Of a DNA stretch of 64,000 nucleotides, positions 56,967 through 64,000 are shown one piece after another (position 1 is the first letter of the stretch; the number at the start of each line of letters is the position of its first letter). The notes beneath the pieces were generated by a model that saw only the letters and a list, made by a program, of their open reading frames with translations, was not told the origin of the DNA and searched no databases. Source of the stretch: Moraxella oblonga NBRC 102422 (GTDB lineage: Bacteria; Pseudomonadota; Gammaproteobacteria; Pseudomonadales; Moraxellaceae); the NCBI RefSeq assembly GCF_001598275.1, contig NZ_BCYQ01000005.1:62001-126000 (forward strand). The letters are read 5' to 3'. The position numbers and the translations under genes were made by a program.

Positions 56967-57104
56967 TATACACTTAATTCATATCAAAACTATACAACAA
57001 AACCGTTCGCCCCAAGCTTGCCTGCGGGCGGTTTTCCGTTATGGGCAGGCAAGCTCACTTTGAGCAAAAAACCTTTGTCTGGTTTTGAATAGAATTGACT
57101 ATAT
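56967..57104 (+). repeat. Correia-like intergenic repeat, copy B
   Basis: About 138 bp, same orientation as copy A. Left end TATACACTTAATTCATATCA, right end that reads TATAGTCAATTCTATTCAAAA on the minus strand. The core is a strong hairpin: GCTTGCC / GGCAAGC arms around CTGCGGGCGGTTTTCCGTTATGGGCA-type sequence. The rest of the 56.9-57.4 kb gap is AT-rich with a weak GGGCAAACGTCATTCGCTC palindrome near 57290 and no gene. Confidence 0.73.
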
Positions 57105-57393
57105 AACAACATTTTTTATACACCCAACCAATTTTAAACATGAGAATTGTTTGGTGCATTAAAAAGCTGATAGTGATTTTGCAAAATTGGGCGGTTTTTG
57201 ATAGAATTTATCAATCAAAATTCACCAATAAAATTACTGTTTATTTATCATTACCACAACTTTATTTTTACTACAAACTTATCAGGGCAAACGTCATTCG
57301 CTCCATACTTGATTTAAAATTTGTGGTAATTTTAAAATCATATAGGCATAAAACAAACCCACACTCACACACCATTTATTTCAAAAGGTTATT

Positions 57394-57978
57394 ATGAAAT
57401 CCCTAATCATACCAATCATGGCGATAACTCTCATTGCCTGCGACAAATCCGCCACCGAACACAATCTTGCCCCACTGGGCGAACCCATCTCCACCGCCCA
57501 ACATGACACCAATGCTCACAACCCTCACGATTTAAAGGCATTGGCAGAAGAACTGGGCAAAAATGACGACACACCAACCATTGACATCAAACCCATCACC
57601 ACCGCAGATGGTAAAGTCCAACTTGATTGGTCACTGATTGACACCAAAGAACCCAAAGCAGACCTCACAACCTATAACTACCCCATCGCCCTAGACAGTC
57701 AAGCCATCAAAAACTATGCCAAAGCCTACAACATCAGCGACAAACAAGCACAGCACAGCATTGTAGTAGGTATGGCAAGCCCCGAAGTACTAGGTAAAAT
57801 CCTAGACCAACTCAAAAACGGTGAATATCTAAGCCACCATCTGACAGACGGTGCTGACATGACACTGGTTATCACCACCACGCCTAACGTTGTGAGTGAA
57901 CGTCATGACTATGTATTTGCAGATAATTTTGGACGTGGCTTGGTATTGCCTGTGGTGATTGAACCCAAAAAACCTTGA
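57394..57978 (+). CDS. small lipoprotein of unknown function
   Basis: 194 residues. Signal peptide MKSLIIPIMAITLIAC with lipobox LIAC. A polar Asn/His/Asp-rich linker of about 40 residues follows, then a folded C-terminal part: IDIKPITTADGKVQLDWSLIDTKEPKADL, AIKNYAKAYNISDKQAQHSIVVGMASPEVLGKILDQL, YVFADNFGRGLVLPVVIEP. AAAGG upstream at a suitable distance. Family not recognised. It faces the porin gene across a bidirectional terminator. Confidence 0.72.
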   Translation: MKSLIIPIMAITLIACDKSATEHNLAPLGEPISTAQHDTNAHNPHDLKALAEELGKNDDTPTIDIKPITTADGKVQLDWSLIDTKEPKADLTTYNYPIALDSQAIKNYAKAYNISDKQAQHSIVVGMASPEVLGKILDQLKNGEYLSHHLTDGADMTLVITTTPNVVSERHDYVFADNFGRGLVLPVVIEPKKP

Positions 57979-57993
57979 TATTTTTAATATCAT

Positions 57994-58025
57994 AAAAAAA
58001 TCCGCCCAAATTGAGAGGATTTTTT
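57994..58025. terminator. bidirectional terminator between the lipoprotein and porin genes
   Basis: AAAAAATCC / GGATTTTTT arms, with a run of seven As on one side and six Ts on the other, between two convergent stops. Confidence 0.75.
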
Positions 58026-58038
58026 CAAGGCAATTAGA

Positions 58039-59037
58039 TTAGAATTTGTATTCTAGACCTGCACCCACGCCATAGGCTTTCTCAGTAGCAAAACCAGTGG
58101 CTTTGTCTTGTAGGTAAGCACCATATAGGTGACCTGTGGTTGCTTTGTTAAAGCTGTACTCACCACCAACGGCAAGACGACTTCTTTCAGCGTCTGTACC
58201 ATCAAAGTTGTCTACAAAATCAGCTTGGGCATAAGTGGTCCAAGGAGTTTGGGCAATCTTATATTTACCAGAAACAGTAAAGGCATTTTCTTTTTTACTG
58301 TCTTTACCAAATTGGGTGTTTTGATATAAAGCACCTAGGGTGATTTGTGGGTTTAGAGCGTAAGCACCGCTTAGGCGAGCCGCTCTAAAATCACCCGCCG
58401 CTTGGATATAGCTTAGACCACCCATATATGGAGCACCATTTGGCTCATATTTGACACCAACGCCAAAACCATCACGACCATCGCCCAAACCACCATCTTT
58501 CTTTTCATCTAGGGCATACATTGCCATAAATTGTAGACCATTAAAGGTTGGTGAGAAGTAGGCAAATGCGTTGTTGGCACGTGGACCATCAAAACTGGCT
58601 AGTACATTGTCACCACCAATCACACCACCTTTGGTTACGTTGGCGTAGTTGACGTAGTCATCAATCGTAGTCAAACGACCAGCAACGGCAGTACCAAAAC
58701 GCTTGTGAGATAGACCTAGATAGGTATCACGAGCGTAGAATTGGTTTTTGGCATTGCCCTCATCATCATAGTTGGTCTTAGCATCAATATCAATACCATA
58801 CTCCAATTGGTATAGCAAATCAATCTCTTTGGTAAGTTTTTCAGAACCTTTAAAGCCGATACGTGAGGTATTTGAGTTCAGCTGGGTGCGAGTCTCAACG
58901 CCATCACCCTCTTTGGCGGCATCATTGCCGTCTTGGACATCAAGGGTCAAAAATGCTTTACCATAAACGGTAGGGGCAGCGTGAACGGCTGTGATAGATA
59001 AAACAGCAACTGCTGACGCTAAAAGTAGTTTTTTCAT
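58039..59037 (-). CDS. outer-membrane porin, M35-like
   Basis: General diffusion porin. 332 residues from the ATG at 59037 (GGAG six bases upstream). Signal MKKLLLASAVAVLSITAVHA, then APTVYGKAFLTLDVQDG, the classic first strand of Neisseria/Moraxella-type porins. About sixteen amphipathic strands and a C-terminal GVGAGLEYKF ending in Phe, the BAM recognition residue. Sequence and length resemble the M. catarrhalis porin M35 as I remember it; the assignment to that orthologue is likely but not proven. Folding would depend on BamB, encoded at 29.7 kb. Confidence 0.88.
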   Translation of the reverse strand: MKKLLLASAVAVLSITAVHAAPTVYGKAFLTLDVQDGNDAAKEGDGVETRTQLNSNTSRIGFKGSEKLTKEIDLLYQLEYGIDIDAKTNYDDEGNAKNQFYARDTYLGLSHKRFGTAVAGRLTTIDDYVNYANVTKGGVIGGDNVLASFDGPRANNAFAYFSPTFNGLQFMAMYALDEKKDGGLGDGRDGFGVGVKYEPNGAPYMGGLSYIQAAGDFRAARLSGAYALNPQITLGALYQNTQFGKDSKKENAFTVSGKYKIAQTPWTTYAQADFVDNFDGTDAERSRLAVGGEYSFNKATTGHLYGAYLQDKATGFATEKAYGVGAGLEYKF

Positions 59038-59049
59038 GGGTTTCTCCAC

Positions 59050-59470
59050 TTACATTTAGGTGATTGGGTTGCTTACGCTGACACCCAACTGTGACAAAAT
59101 CACTTGTTAAAGTTCTTATTCGCATTATATCCATCACACTTAATATGATGTTACAATTAAGAATAAATCCTATTTGATAACATCAACCAACATCATTAAA
59201 TGGGTAATAGAGCATAATACTTCCCTAATAGAATACCAATTTTGACATAATTTGCAACACCTTTTATCATAAATTTTGTAAAAATAACTAAAAATTTTCT
59301 ATAATTTATTGATTTTTCAAGAAGTTGTTAATTAAAAATTTTTAAAAAAAATCTACACTTTTAAGGTGTTTTTTGGCAAAATCAAAAACCAATTATCATC
59401 ATTTTTGTGTTTTTGGTTGTTGCATTTTGGTTTTATGATACAATAATTAACATACATATCACCCAGAGTA
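59050..59470. other. AT-rich divergent regulatory gap
   Basis: About 430 bp between the divergent porin and miaE genes. Very AT-rich with a TATAAT on the porin strand near 59130. I see no gene, repeat or clear operator here. Confidence 0.5.
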
Positions 59471-59478
59471 TATTTGTC

Positions 59479-60147
59479 ATGACCCACATTCTATCAGAAG
59501 ACAACCTACAAGTCATCGCCACAAATGCCAAAGCCAAGACTGACATTAGCCACATTCATGCCTTTTTGGGAGCAAAAACTTCCCAAAAGTGGCTCGATGT
59601 CGCCAAAGACAACCTACCCCTACTCATGCAAGACCACGCCAACTGTGAGAAAAAGGCAGCAGGGACGGCGATGAATTTGATTTTTCGTTATGAATTTCAC
59701 CGTGACTTACAAGAAAAATTGGCTCAACTTGTGCGTGAAGAAATGCTCCACTATGAACAAGTGCTAGAACTGATGACCGAACGTGGCATTGCATGGTCGC
59801 ACCTACCAGCAGGTCGCTACGCCAAAGGATTATTTAAACACAAACGCACCTATGAGCCTGCCAGTATGATTGATACACTGATTATTGGTGCATTCATCGA
59901 GGCACGTTCATGCGAACGTTTTTCAGCACTGGCTGATGTGATAGATGATGAAAAACTTGCCAAATACTATAAATACCTACTAAAATCCGAAAGTCGTCAT
60001 TATGAGGATTATCTAGCACTGGCTCAATCCATTACTGACGAATCTATTGACGAACGTGTGGCATTTTTTAAGGAAGTGGAATCAGAACTCATCAGCAGTC
60101 CAGACAGTGAGTTGCGTTTTCATAGTGGCGTGCCTGATTTTGTGTGA
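59479..60147 (+). CDS. miaE: tRNA-(2-methylthio-N6-isopentenyladenosine37) hydroxylase
   Basis: Non-heme diiron monooxygenase that hydroxylates ms2i6A37 to ms2io6A in tRNAs, an oxygen-dependent modification. The start is ATG 59479; the frame extends 24 codons upstream through a hydrophobic stretch with no ribosome site. 222 residues. Diiron ligands appear in the four-helix bundle: CEKKAAGTAM, REEMLHYEQVLELM (ExxH), FIEARSCERFSAL and KSESRHYEDYLALA (ExxH). MiaE is found patchily in proteobacteria, and its presence implies miaA and miaB elsewhere. Confidence 0.95.
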   Translation: MTHILSEDNLQVIATNAKAKTDISHIHAFLGAKTSQKWLDVAKDNLPLLMQDHANCEKKAAGTAMNLIFRYEFHRDLQEKLAQLVREEMLHYEQVLELMTERGIAWSHLPAGRYAKGLFKHKRTYEPASMIDTLIIGAFIEARSCERFSALADVIDDEKLAKYYKYLLKSESRHYEDYLALAQSITDESIDERVAFFKEVESELISSPDSELRFHSGVPDFV

Positions 60148-60263
60148 GTGATGTTCACATTCATATCAGTATGCCACCATTCTCAAATTTGTTTAATTAT
60201 TTGATTTTATTAAATTGCGATGTATCCTTACAAGCCCATATCAACTTCTAGGGCTTAATAATA

Positions 60264-60292
60264 AAAACCCAAACCATAAAGTTTGGGTTTTT
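60264..60292. terminator. terminator next to the fumarase stop
   Basis: 12-bp stem AAAAACCCAAAC / GTTTGGGTTTTT with 6-base loop, directly after the fumarase stop on the minus strand and 116 bp after miaE on the plus strand. Confidence 0.87.
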
Positions 60293-60297
60293 TTAAA

Positions 60298-61824
60298 TTA
60301 GCTTTCAACCACAGGGATTTTACCGATTTTGGCTTGCCAAATCTTAGGGGCGGTGGCGTGTACTGACACACCATTACTATCTACCGCCACAGTAACAGGC
60401 ATATCTTTGACTTCAAATTCATAAATCGCCTCCATGCCAAGCTCAGGGAATGCCACCACTTTGGCAGATTTAATGGCTTTTGACACCAAATACGCCGAAC
60501 CGCCCACCGCCATAAGATAGACTGCCTTATTGTCAGCAATGGCTTCACAAGCGATTTTGCCTCGCTCTGATTTGCCAATCATACCCAAAAGTCCAGTTTG
60601 TTCAAGCATTTGGCGAGTAAATTTATCCATGCGTGTGGCAGTAGTCGGTCCTGCTGGTCCCACCACCTCATCACGCACAGGGTCTACTGGACCGACATAG
60701 TAGATGAGCTTATTGGTAAAGTCCACAGGCAACTTTTCACCGTTATTTAGCATGTCGGTCATGCGTTTGTGAGCGGCGTCTCGTCCTGTGTAGATTTTAC
60801 CATTTAACAACAACACATCACCTGTCTGCCATGTCGCCACTTCTTCTTTGGTGAGTGTATCTACATTGACTCGCTTGCCATTGTCTGGGCTATAAGTAAT
60901 GTCAGGATAAACATCTAGGCTTGGCGGGTCAAGCTGTACCGCCCCACTACCATCTAACTCAAAATGCACATGACGAGTGGCAGCACAGTTGGGAATCATC
61001 GCCACAGGCTTAGAGGCAGCGTGTGTGGGATAGTCTAGGATTTTTACATCTAGTACGGTGGTGAGACCACCCAGACCTTGAGCCCCAATGCCCAATGCGT
61101 TTACTTTTTCAAAGATTTCAAGGCGTAATTTTTCGGTGGTGGAAAGCTCTGCACCACTTTGTGCTTTTTCTTTTAGTTCATGAATATCAATATGACTCAT
61201 CAAACTTTCTTTGGCAAGAAGTGTGGCTTTCTCTGGCGTACCACCAATACCAATACCTAAAATACCCGGTGGGCACCAACCCGCCCCCATTTCTGGTAGC
61301 GACTTTAACACCCACGCCACAATGTCATCAGAGGGGTTTAGCATGGCAAGTTTGGATTTGTTCTCACTACCGCCCCCTTTGGCAGCACAGGTAACTTCCA
61401 CTTTGTCGCCTGCCACGATTTCCATATGAATCACCGCAGGGGTGTTGTCTTTGGTGTTGGTACGCTTACCAGCAGGGTCAGCAAGCACAGACGCACGCAA
61501 GGTATTGTCAGGGTGCGTATAGGCACGGCGAACACCTTCGTTGACCATGTCCGCCACACTCATGTCGGTATCCCACTGCACATTCATGCCCACCTTCAAA
61601 AAGACGGTGGCAATCCCTGTGTCTTGGCAAATGGGACGTTTGCCTTCTGCACACATACGGCTATTAACCAAAATCTGAGTCATGGCGTCCTTGGCGGCAG
61701 GATTTTCTTCCTTTTCTAGAGCCTCAATCAATGCTTTGATATAGTCAGTGGGGTGATAGTAGCTGATGTACTGAAAAGCATCGGCAATAGAGGCGATAAA
61801 ATCCTCTTTTTTGATGATAGTCAT
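60298..61824 (-). CDS. class I fumarate hydratase (iron-sulfur)
   Basis: TCA-cycle enzyme interconverting fumarate and malate with an oxygen-sensitive [4Fe-4S] cluster. 508 residues in one chain. Cluster cysteines in KRPICQDTGIATVF, GAGWCPPGILGIGIGG and MIPNCAATRHVHFELDGSGAV; C-terminal beta domain with GPTTATRMDKF and MAVGGSAYLVSKAIKSAK. It corresponds to the FumA/FumB type. AAGGAA ribosome site. Monocistronic between terminators. Confidence 0.97.
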   Translation of the reverse strand: MTIIKKEDFIASIADAFQYISYYHPTDYIKALIEALEKEENPAAKDAMTQILVNSRMCAEGKRPICQDTGIATVFLKVGMNVQWDTDMSVADMVNEGVRRAYTHPDNTLRASVLADPAGKRTNTKDNTPAVIHMEIVAGDKVEVTCAAKGGGSENKSKLAMLNPSDDIVAWVLKSLPEMGAGWCPPGILGIGIGGTPEKATLLAKESLMSHIDIHELKEKAQSGAELSTTEKLRLEIFEKVNALGIGAQGLGGLTTVLDVKILDYPTHAASKPVAMIPNCAATRHVHFELDGSGAVQLDPPSLDVYPDITYSPDNGKRVNVDTLTKEEVATWQTGDVLLLNGKIYTGRDAAHKRMTDMLNNGEKLPVDFTNKLIYYVGPVDPVRDEVVGPAGPTTATRMDKFTRQMLEQTGLLGMIGKSERGKIACEAIADNKAVYLMAVGGSAYLVSKAIKSAKVVAFPELGMEAIYEFEVKDMPVTVAVDSNGVSVHATAPKIWQAKIGKIPVVES

Positions 61825-61934
61825 GATATTTTCCTTTTGGCTGGCTAAAAAGCTGGCTGATTAAATACTGACAAGCGGTGTCATTAGATTTCCTGCAATA
61901 TGAGCTTGTTTGACCCAAGCAAAATCAAAAGGGC

Positions 61935-61979
61935 AAAAAACCGTTATGGTTTGACTTGTCTCACCGTGAACGGTTTTTT
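61935..61979 (-). terminator. repeat-derived terminator after the AAA ATPase gene
   Basis: Arms AAAAAACCGTT / AACGGTTTTTT around GGTTTGACTTGTCTCACC, related to the groESL and Correia-like repeats. It stands about 100 bp past the AAA gene stop with a T-run on the minus strand, so a repeat unit seems to have been adopted as a terminator. The rest of the 61.8-62.1 kb gap is AT-rich. Confidence 0.6.
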
Positions 61980-62082
61980 AACTTTATAGTTTTGCAGGAG
62001 GTTTATTGTAGCACAAATAATACCGCTTTTAAATATTTTCATCAAATTATAAAATGAAAATGATTATAATTTATATAAAAAA

Positions 62083-63231
62083 TCACACAAATCCAAAACC
62101 GACTTTTTTATCATCAAGGGTTTTAAATTCTTTTTCATCAATATTGGTTAATTCTGCCAATGTCATGGTTTTATCAACCTCTTTATTTTGCCCAACGGAT
62201 TTTAAATAGGCATGACATTTATCTATTGACAATTTATCAAATTTATACTCGGCAATCAATCGCCCACGTCTCAACAACGCATGGTCAATTTCCATCAAAT
62301 CAGCATTAAAAGTACAAATAAATTGACATTCTAAGACATCGGATAATATCCCATCAGCGATATTTAGGATAATGCCCACCACATCAGTCTGATTGCCGCC
62401 ACCCACTCGCTCGGCGATATAATTTTCACAGTCCTCTAAGACCAATACCGAATTTTTACGCTCAATAAGCATACTCATAAATTCAGGTTTGGCAAGCTCG
62501 CCAATCATGTTGTTTGGCACAAAGATAAAATCTTTGTCAGGGATTTGGGCAGTAAGCCATTTGATATAATTGGTTTTGCCTGTGCCTGCCAAACCGTGCA
62601 ATAACACCACACCCTTTTTAGTTTTGGATAAACCTTCTTGTATTTTGCCATGTACAGGTAAAAAGTCATCATTATACATGGTATTTAAATCAAGTGCGTA
62701 AGGTTTGATACCCTGATGTTTAAACACCAAATCCTGACCTTCTTTTAATAGTAATAAAATTTTACTTTCTTGGGAAATATATTTTTCCAAATAATTATTA
62801 AAAAAATCACGAATATTAGTTAGAGAGTTTTCATCTCTAGGGTCATAAAAAATGTGTTCAACTCTCAATAATCCAGATTCAAAAATCGTTTTATCATATT
62901 CATTGCTCAAATCTTCGCTTGCTACAATAAAAAGCTGGTATTTTTCATAAAAATAACACACTTCACGCTCATAAAAACGGCGATTGGCTTTATCAAAACC
63001 CACAGGGTGATAATCAGTACATTTAACAAAATCTACCAATTTGTCTTTTTTCATCACCATATCATCAAAATAGACATTGGGAAATAGAGAGTTTAATAGA
63101 TTGTAATAAGGACTGTCAGAAGGAATTACTTCTCGGTCTAAATCTTGGGCAACAATCTGGTATTGGTTATCTACATATATTTGATTAAAAATCTTTTTGG
63201 GTTGATAGTGTTTGGATTGTAAAATCTTCAT
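62083..63231 (-). CDS. AAA+ ATPase, BCS1/FtsH-like core, unknown function
   Basis: 382 residues, cytoplasmic. An N-terminal domain of about 200 residues, with no recognised fold, precedes one AAA module: Walker A LHGLAGTGKTNY (213-220), Walker B SVLVLEDCEN (262-267), a sensor/arginine-finger region IDHALLRRGRLIAEYKF, and a small lid helix KCHAYLKSV. The RRGR motif is what BCS1-like and proteasomal AAA proteins use. The N-terminal domain presumably carries client specificity. It is not in an obvious operon, though tcdA ends 58 bp upstream on the same strand. AT-rich, and possibly acquired. Confidence 0.82.
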   Translation of the reverse strand: MKILQSKHYQPKKIFNQIYVDNQYQIVAQDLDREVIPSDSPYYNLLNSLFPNVYFDDMVMKKDKLVDFVKCTDYHPVGFDKANRRFYEREVCYFYEKYQLFIVASEDLSNEYDKTIFESGLLRVEHIFYDPRDENSLTNIRDFFNNYLEKYISQESKILLLLKEGQDLVFKHQGIKPYALDLNTMYNDDFLPVHGKIQEGLSKTKKGVVLLHGLAGTGKTNYIKWLTAQIPDKDFIFVPNNMIGELAKPEFMSMLIERKNSVLVLEDCENYIAERVGGGNQTDVVGIILNIADGILSDVLECQFICTFNADLMEIDHALLRRGRLIAEYKFDKLSIDKCHAYLKSVGQNKEVDKTMTLAELTNIDEKEFKTLDDKKVGFGFV

Positions 63232-63288
63232 TTTTTCATCACCTTATATAAATCAATTGAATTATAACATATTGATTGGCAAAGACAA

Positions 63289-64000
63289 TCATTGTTTGCC
63301 AATCATCTTTAAACACTCTGCCACCATGACCATGCCCACCGTACTTGTTACCGATACTGCCGAACCATAACCGCCACAATTTAGCCCACTCTCACAAGCA
63401 TTGGCAAGTTTTAAAGGTTCACTAGAATAAACGCATTTCATGCCGAATTTATGTTTTAAATCACGGTTGATATTTTTATCTTTGAGATTTTGGCGTAATT
63501 TGGCAAGTAATGGGTCTTGATAAACATCTTTTAAATCACTAACCTTTATTTGTAGTGGGTCAACTTTACCACCTGCCCCACCTGATATGATGAGTTTGAC
63601 TTTATTAAACCGACAATATAGAGCAATCGCAAGTTTGGCATTCATGTCGTCTGTACAATCTAATATCACAAGCGATTTGTTATTAGTTTTATACTCATTT
63701 ATCATATTAGTATTTGGTAATAAATCTGTGATATTGTCAGGCGTAATAAATTCATCAATCATGTGTATTTTAACATCTGGGTTAATGCCAATTGCCCTTT
63801 GTTTCATTATCTCAATCTTAGCCTCCCCAAATGTATCGGTAAGTGCAGGTAATTGGCGATTGACATTACTCTCCACCAGCACGTCCATATCAATCAGCGT
63901 CATCTGCCCAATGCCTGTGCGTGCCAAGCCTTCTACCACCCACGAACCTACGCCACCCACGCCAATCACATATACATGAGCGTTGGCAAATTTATCAAAA
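63289..64000 (-). CDS. tcdA: tRNA threonylcarbamoyladenosine dehydratase TcdA, N-terminus beyond window
   Basis: E1-like ATP-dependent enzyme that cyclises t6A37 to ct6A in tRNAs, acting after TsaD (5.7 kb). The frame runs through the window edge as FDKFANAHVYVIGVGGVGSWVVEGLARTGIG, the nucleotide-binding start of TcdA. Other landmarks: LIDMDVLVESNVNRQLPAL, the conserved ISGGAGGKVDPLQIKVSDL, CVYSSEP and the terminal GLNCGGYGSAVSVTSTVGMVMV. About 237 residues are present; about 30 N-terminal residues are missing. Confidence 0.92.
   Translation of the reverse strand, partial: FDKFANAHVYVIGVGGVGSWVVEGLARTGIGQMTLIDMDVLVESNVNRQLPALTDTFGEAKIEIMKQRAIGINPDVKIHMIDEFITPDNITDLLPNTNMINEYKTNNKSLVILDCTDDMNAKLAIALYCRFNKVKLIISGGAGGKVDPLQIKVSDLKDVYQDPLLAKLRQNLKDKNINRDLKHKFGMKCVYSSEPLKLANACESGLNCGGYGSAVSVTSTVGMVMVAECLKMIGKQ

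Overview
The window looks like a stretch of a Moraxella chromosome (Gammaproteobacteria, Moraxellaceae). The base composition is moderately AT-rich. The gene order rlmN-pilF-rodZ-ispG-hisS-yfgM-bamB is gammaproteobacterial. There is an M35-like porin, an IS1016-type insertion sequence, and a TbpB/TbpA-like lipoprotein plus TonB-receptor pair of the kind found in Moraxella and Neisseria. The species cannot be fixed from sequence alone.

Layout. 1-6.8 kb: dxr (cut by the window edge), an MltB-type lytic transglycosylase, sdaA, a WG-repeat protein and coaE on the minus strand, with tsaD divergent. 6.9-11 kb: two large adjacent lipoproteins of unknown function. 11.1-18.5 kb: an acetate CoA-transferase, then the translationally coupled TbpB-like/TbpA-like receptor operon behind a Fur-box promoter. 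18.5-25.3 kb: a lipoprotein, prfB, gltS, a HAD phosphatase and a Pit phosphate transporter. 25.6-29.5 kb: a two-gene unit with a DUF815 ATPase, a CAU tRNA, an RsiV-like lipoprotein and nth. 29.7-39.5 kb: the conserved rlmN-to-bamB block, interrupted between ispG and hisS by about 2.4 kb of exported-protein genes, repeats and gene fragments. 39.6-41.8 kb: a membrane protein and an intact IS1016-type element sitting inside a palindromic repeat. 42-50.7 kb: ndk, a phosphodiester glycosidase-like lipoprotein, a degenerate alpha-carbonic anhydrase, prc, nagZ, a DUF2628 protein, trmB and a DegV protein. 50.7-53.4 kb: a DnaA-box-bearing tandem repeat, then groES-groEL behind a sigma-32-type promoter. 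53.4-64 kb: a TAP-like hydrolase, a DUF3108 protein, a RarD-like transporter, a lipoprotein, the porin, miaE, class I fumarase, an AAA ATPase and tcdA (cut by the window edge).

How the genes fit together. Most are housekeeping genes: isoprenoid precursor synthesis (dxr, ispG), translation and tRNA modification (prfB, hisS, rlmN, trmB, tsaD, miaE, tcdA), envelope assembly (bamB, pilF, rodZ, prc, nagZ, the transglycosylase), folding (groESL) and organic-acid metabolism (sdaA, fumarase, the CoA-transferase). The accessory layer is made up of lipoproteins and of intergenic repeats.

The items most worth a second look are these: a family of about 140-bp elements with TATA-ended terminal inverted repeats that resembles Neisseria Correia elements in design, with a related hairpin between groES and groEL; a 135-bp tandem duplication carrying three perfect DnaA boxes; an alpha-carbonic anhydrase that has lost a zinc-ligand histidine and the catalytic threonine; the TbpBA-like pair, whose lipoprotein has a long helical insert; and the repeat-rich island between ispG and hisS with an apparent frameshift. 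No CRISPR array, prophage or rRNA was seen.
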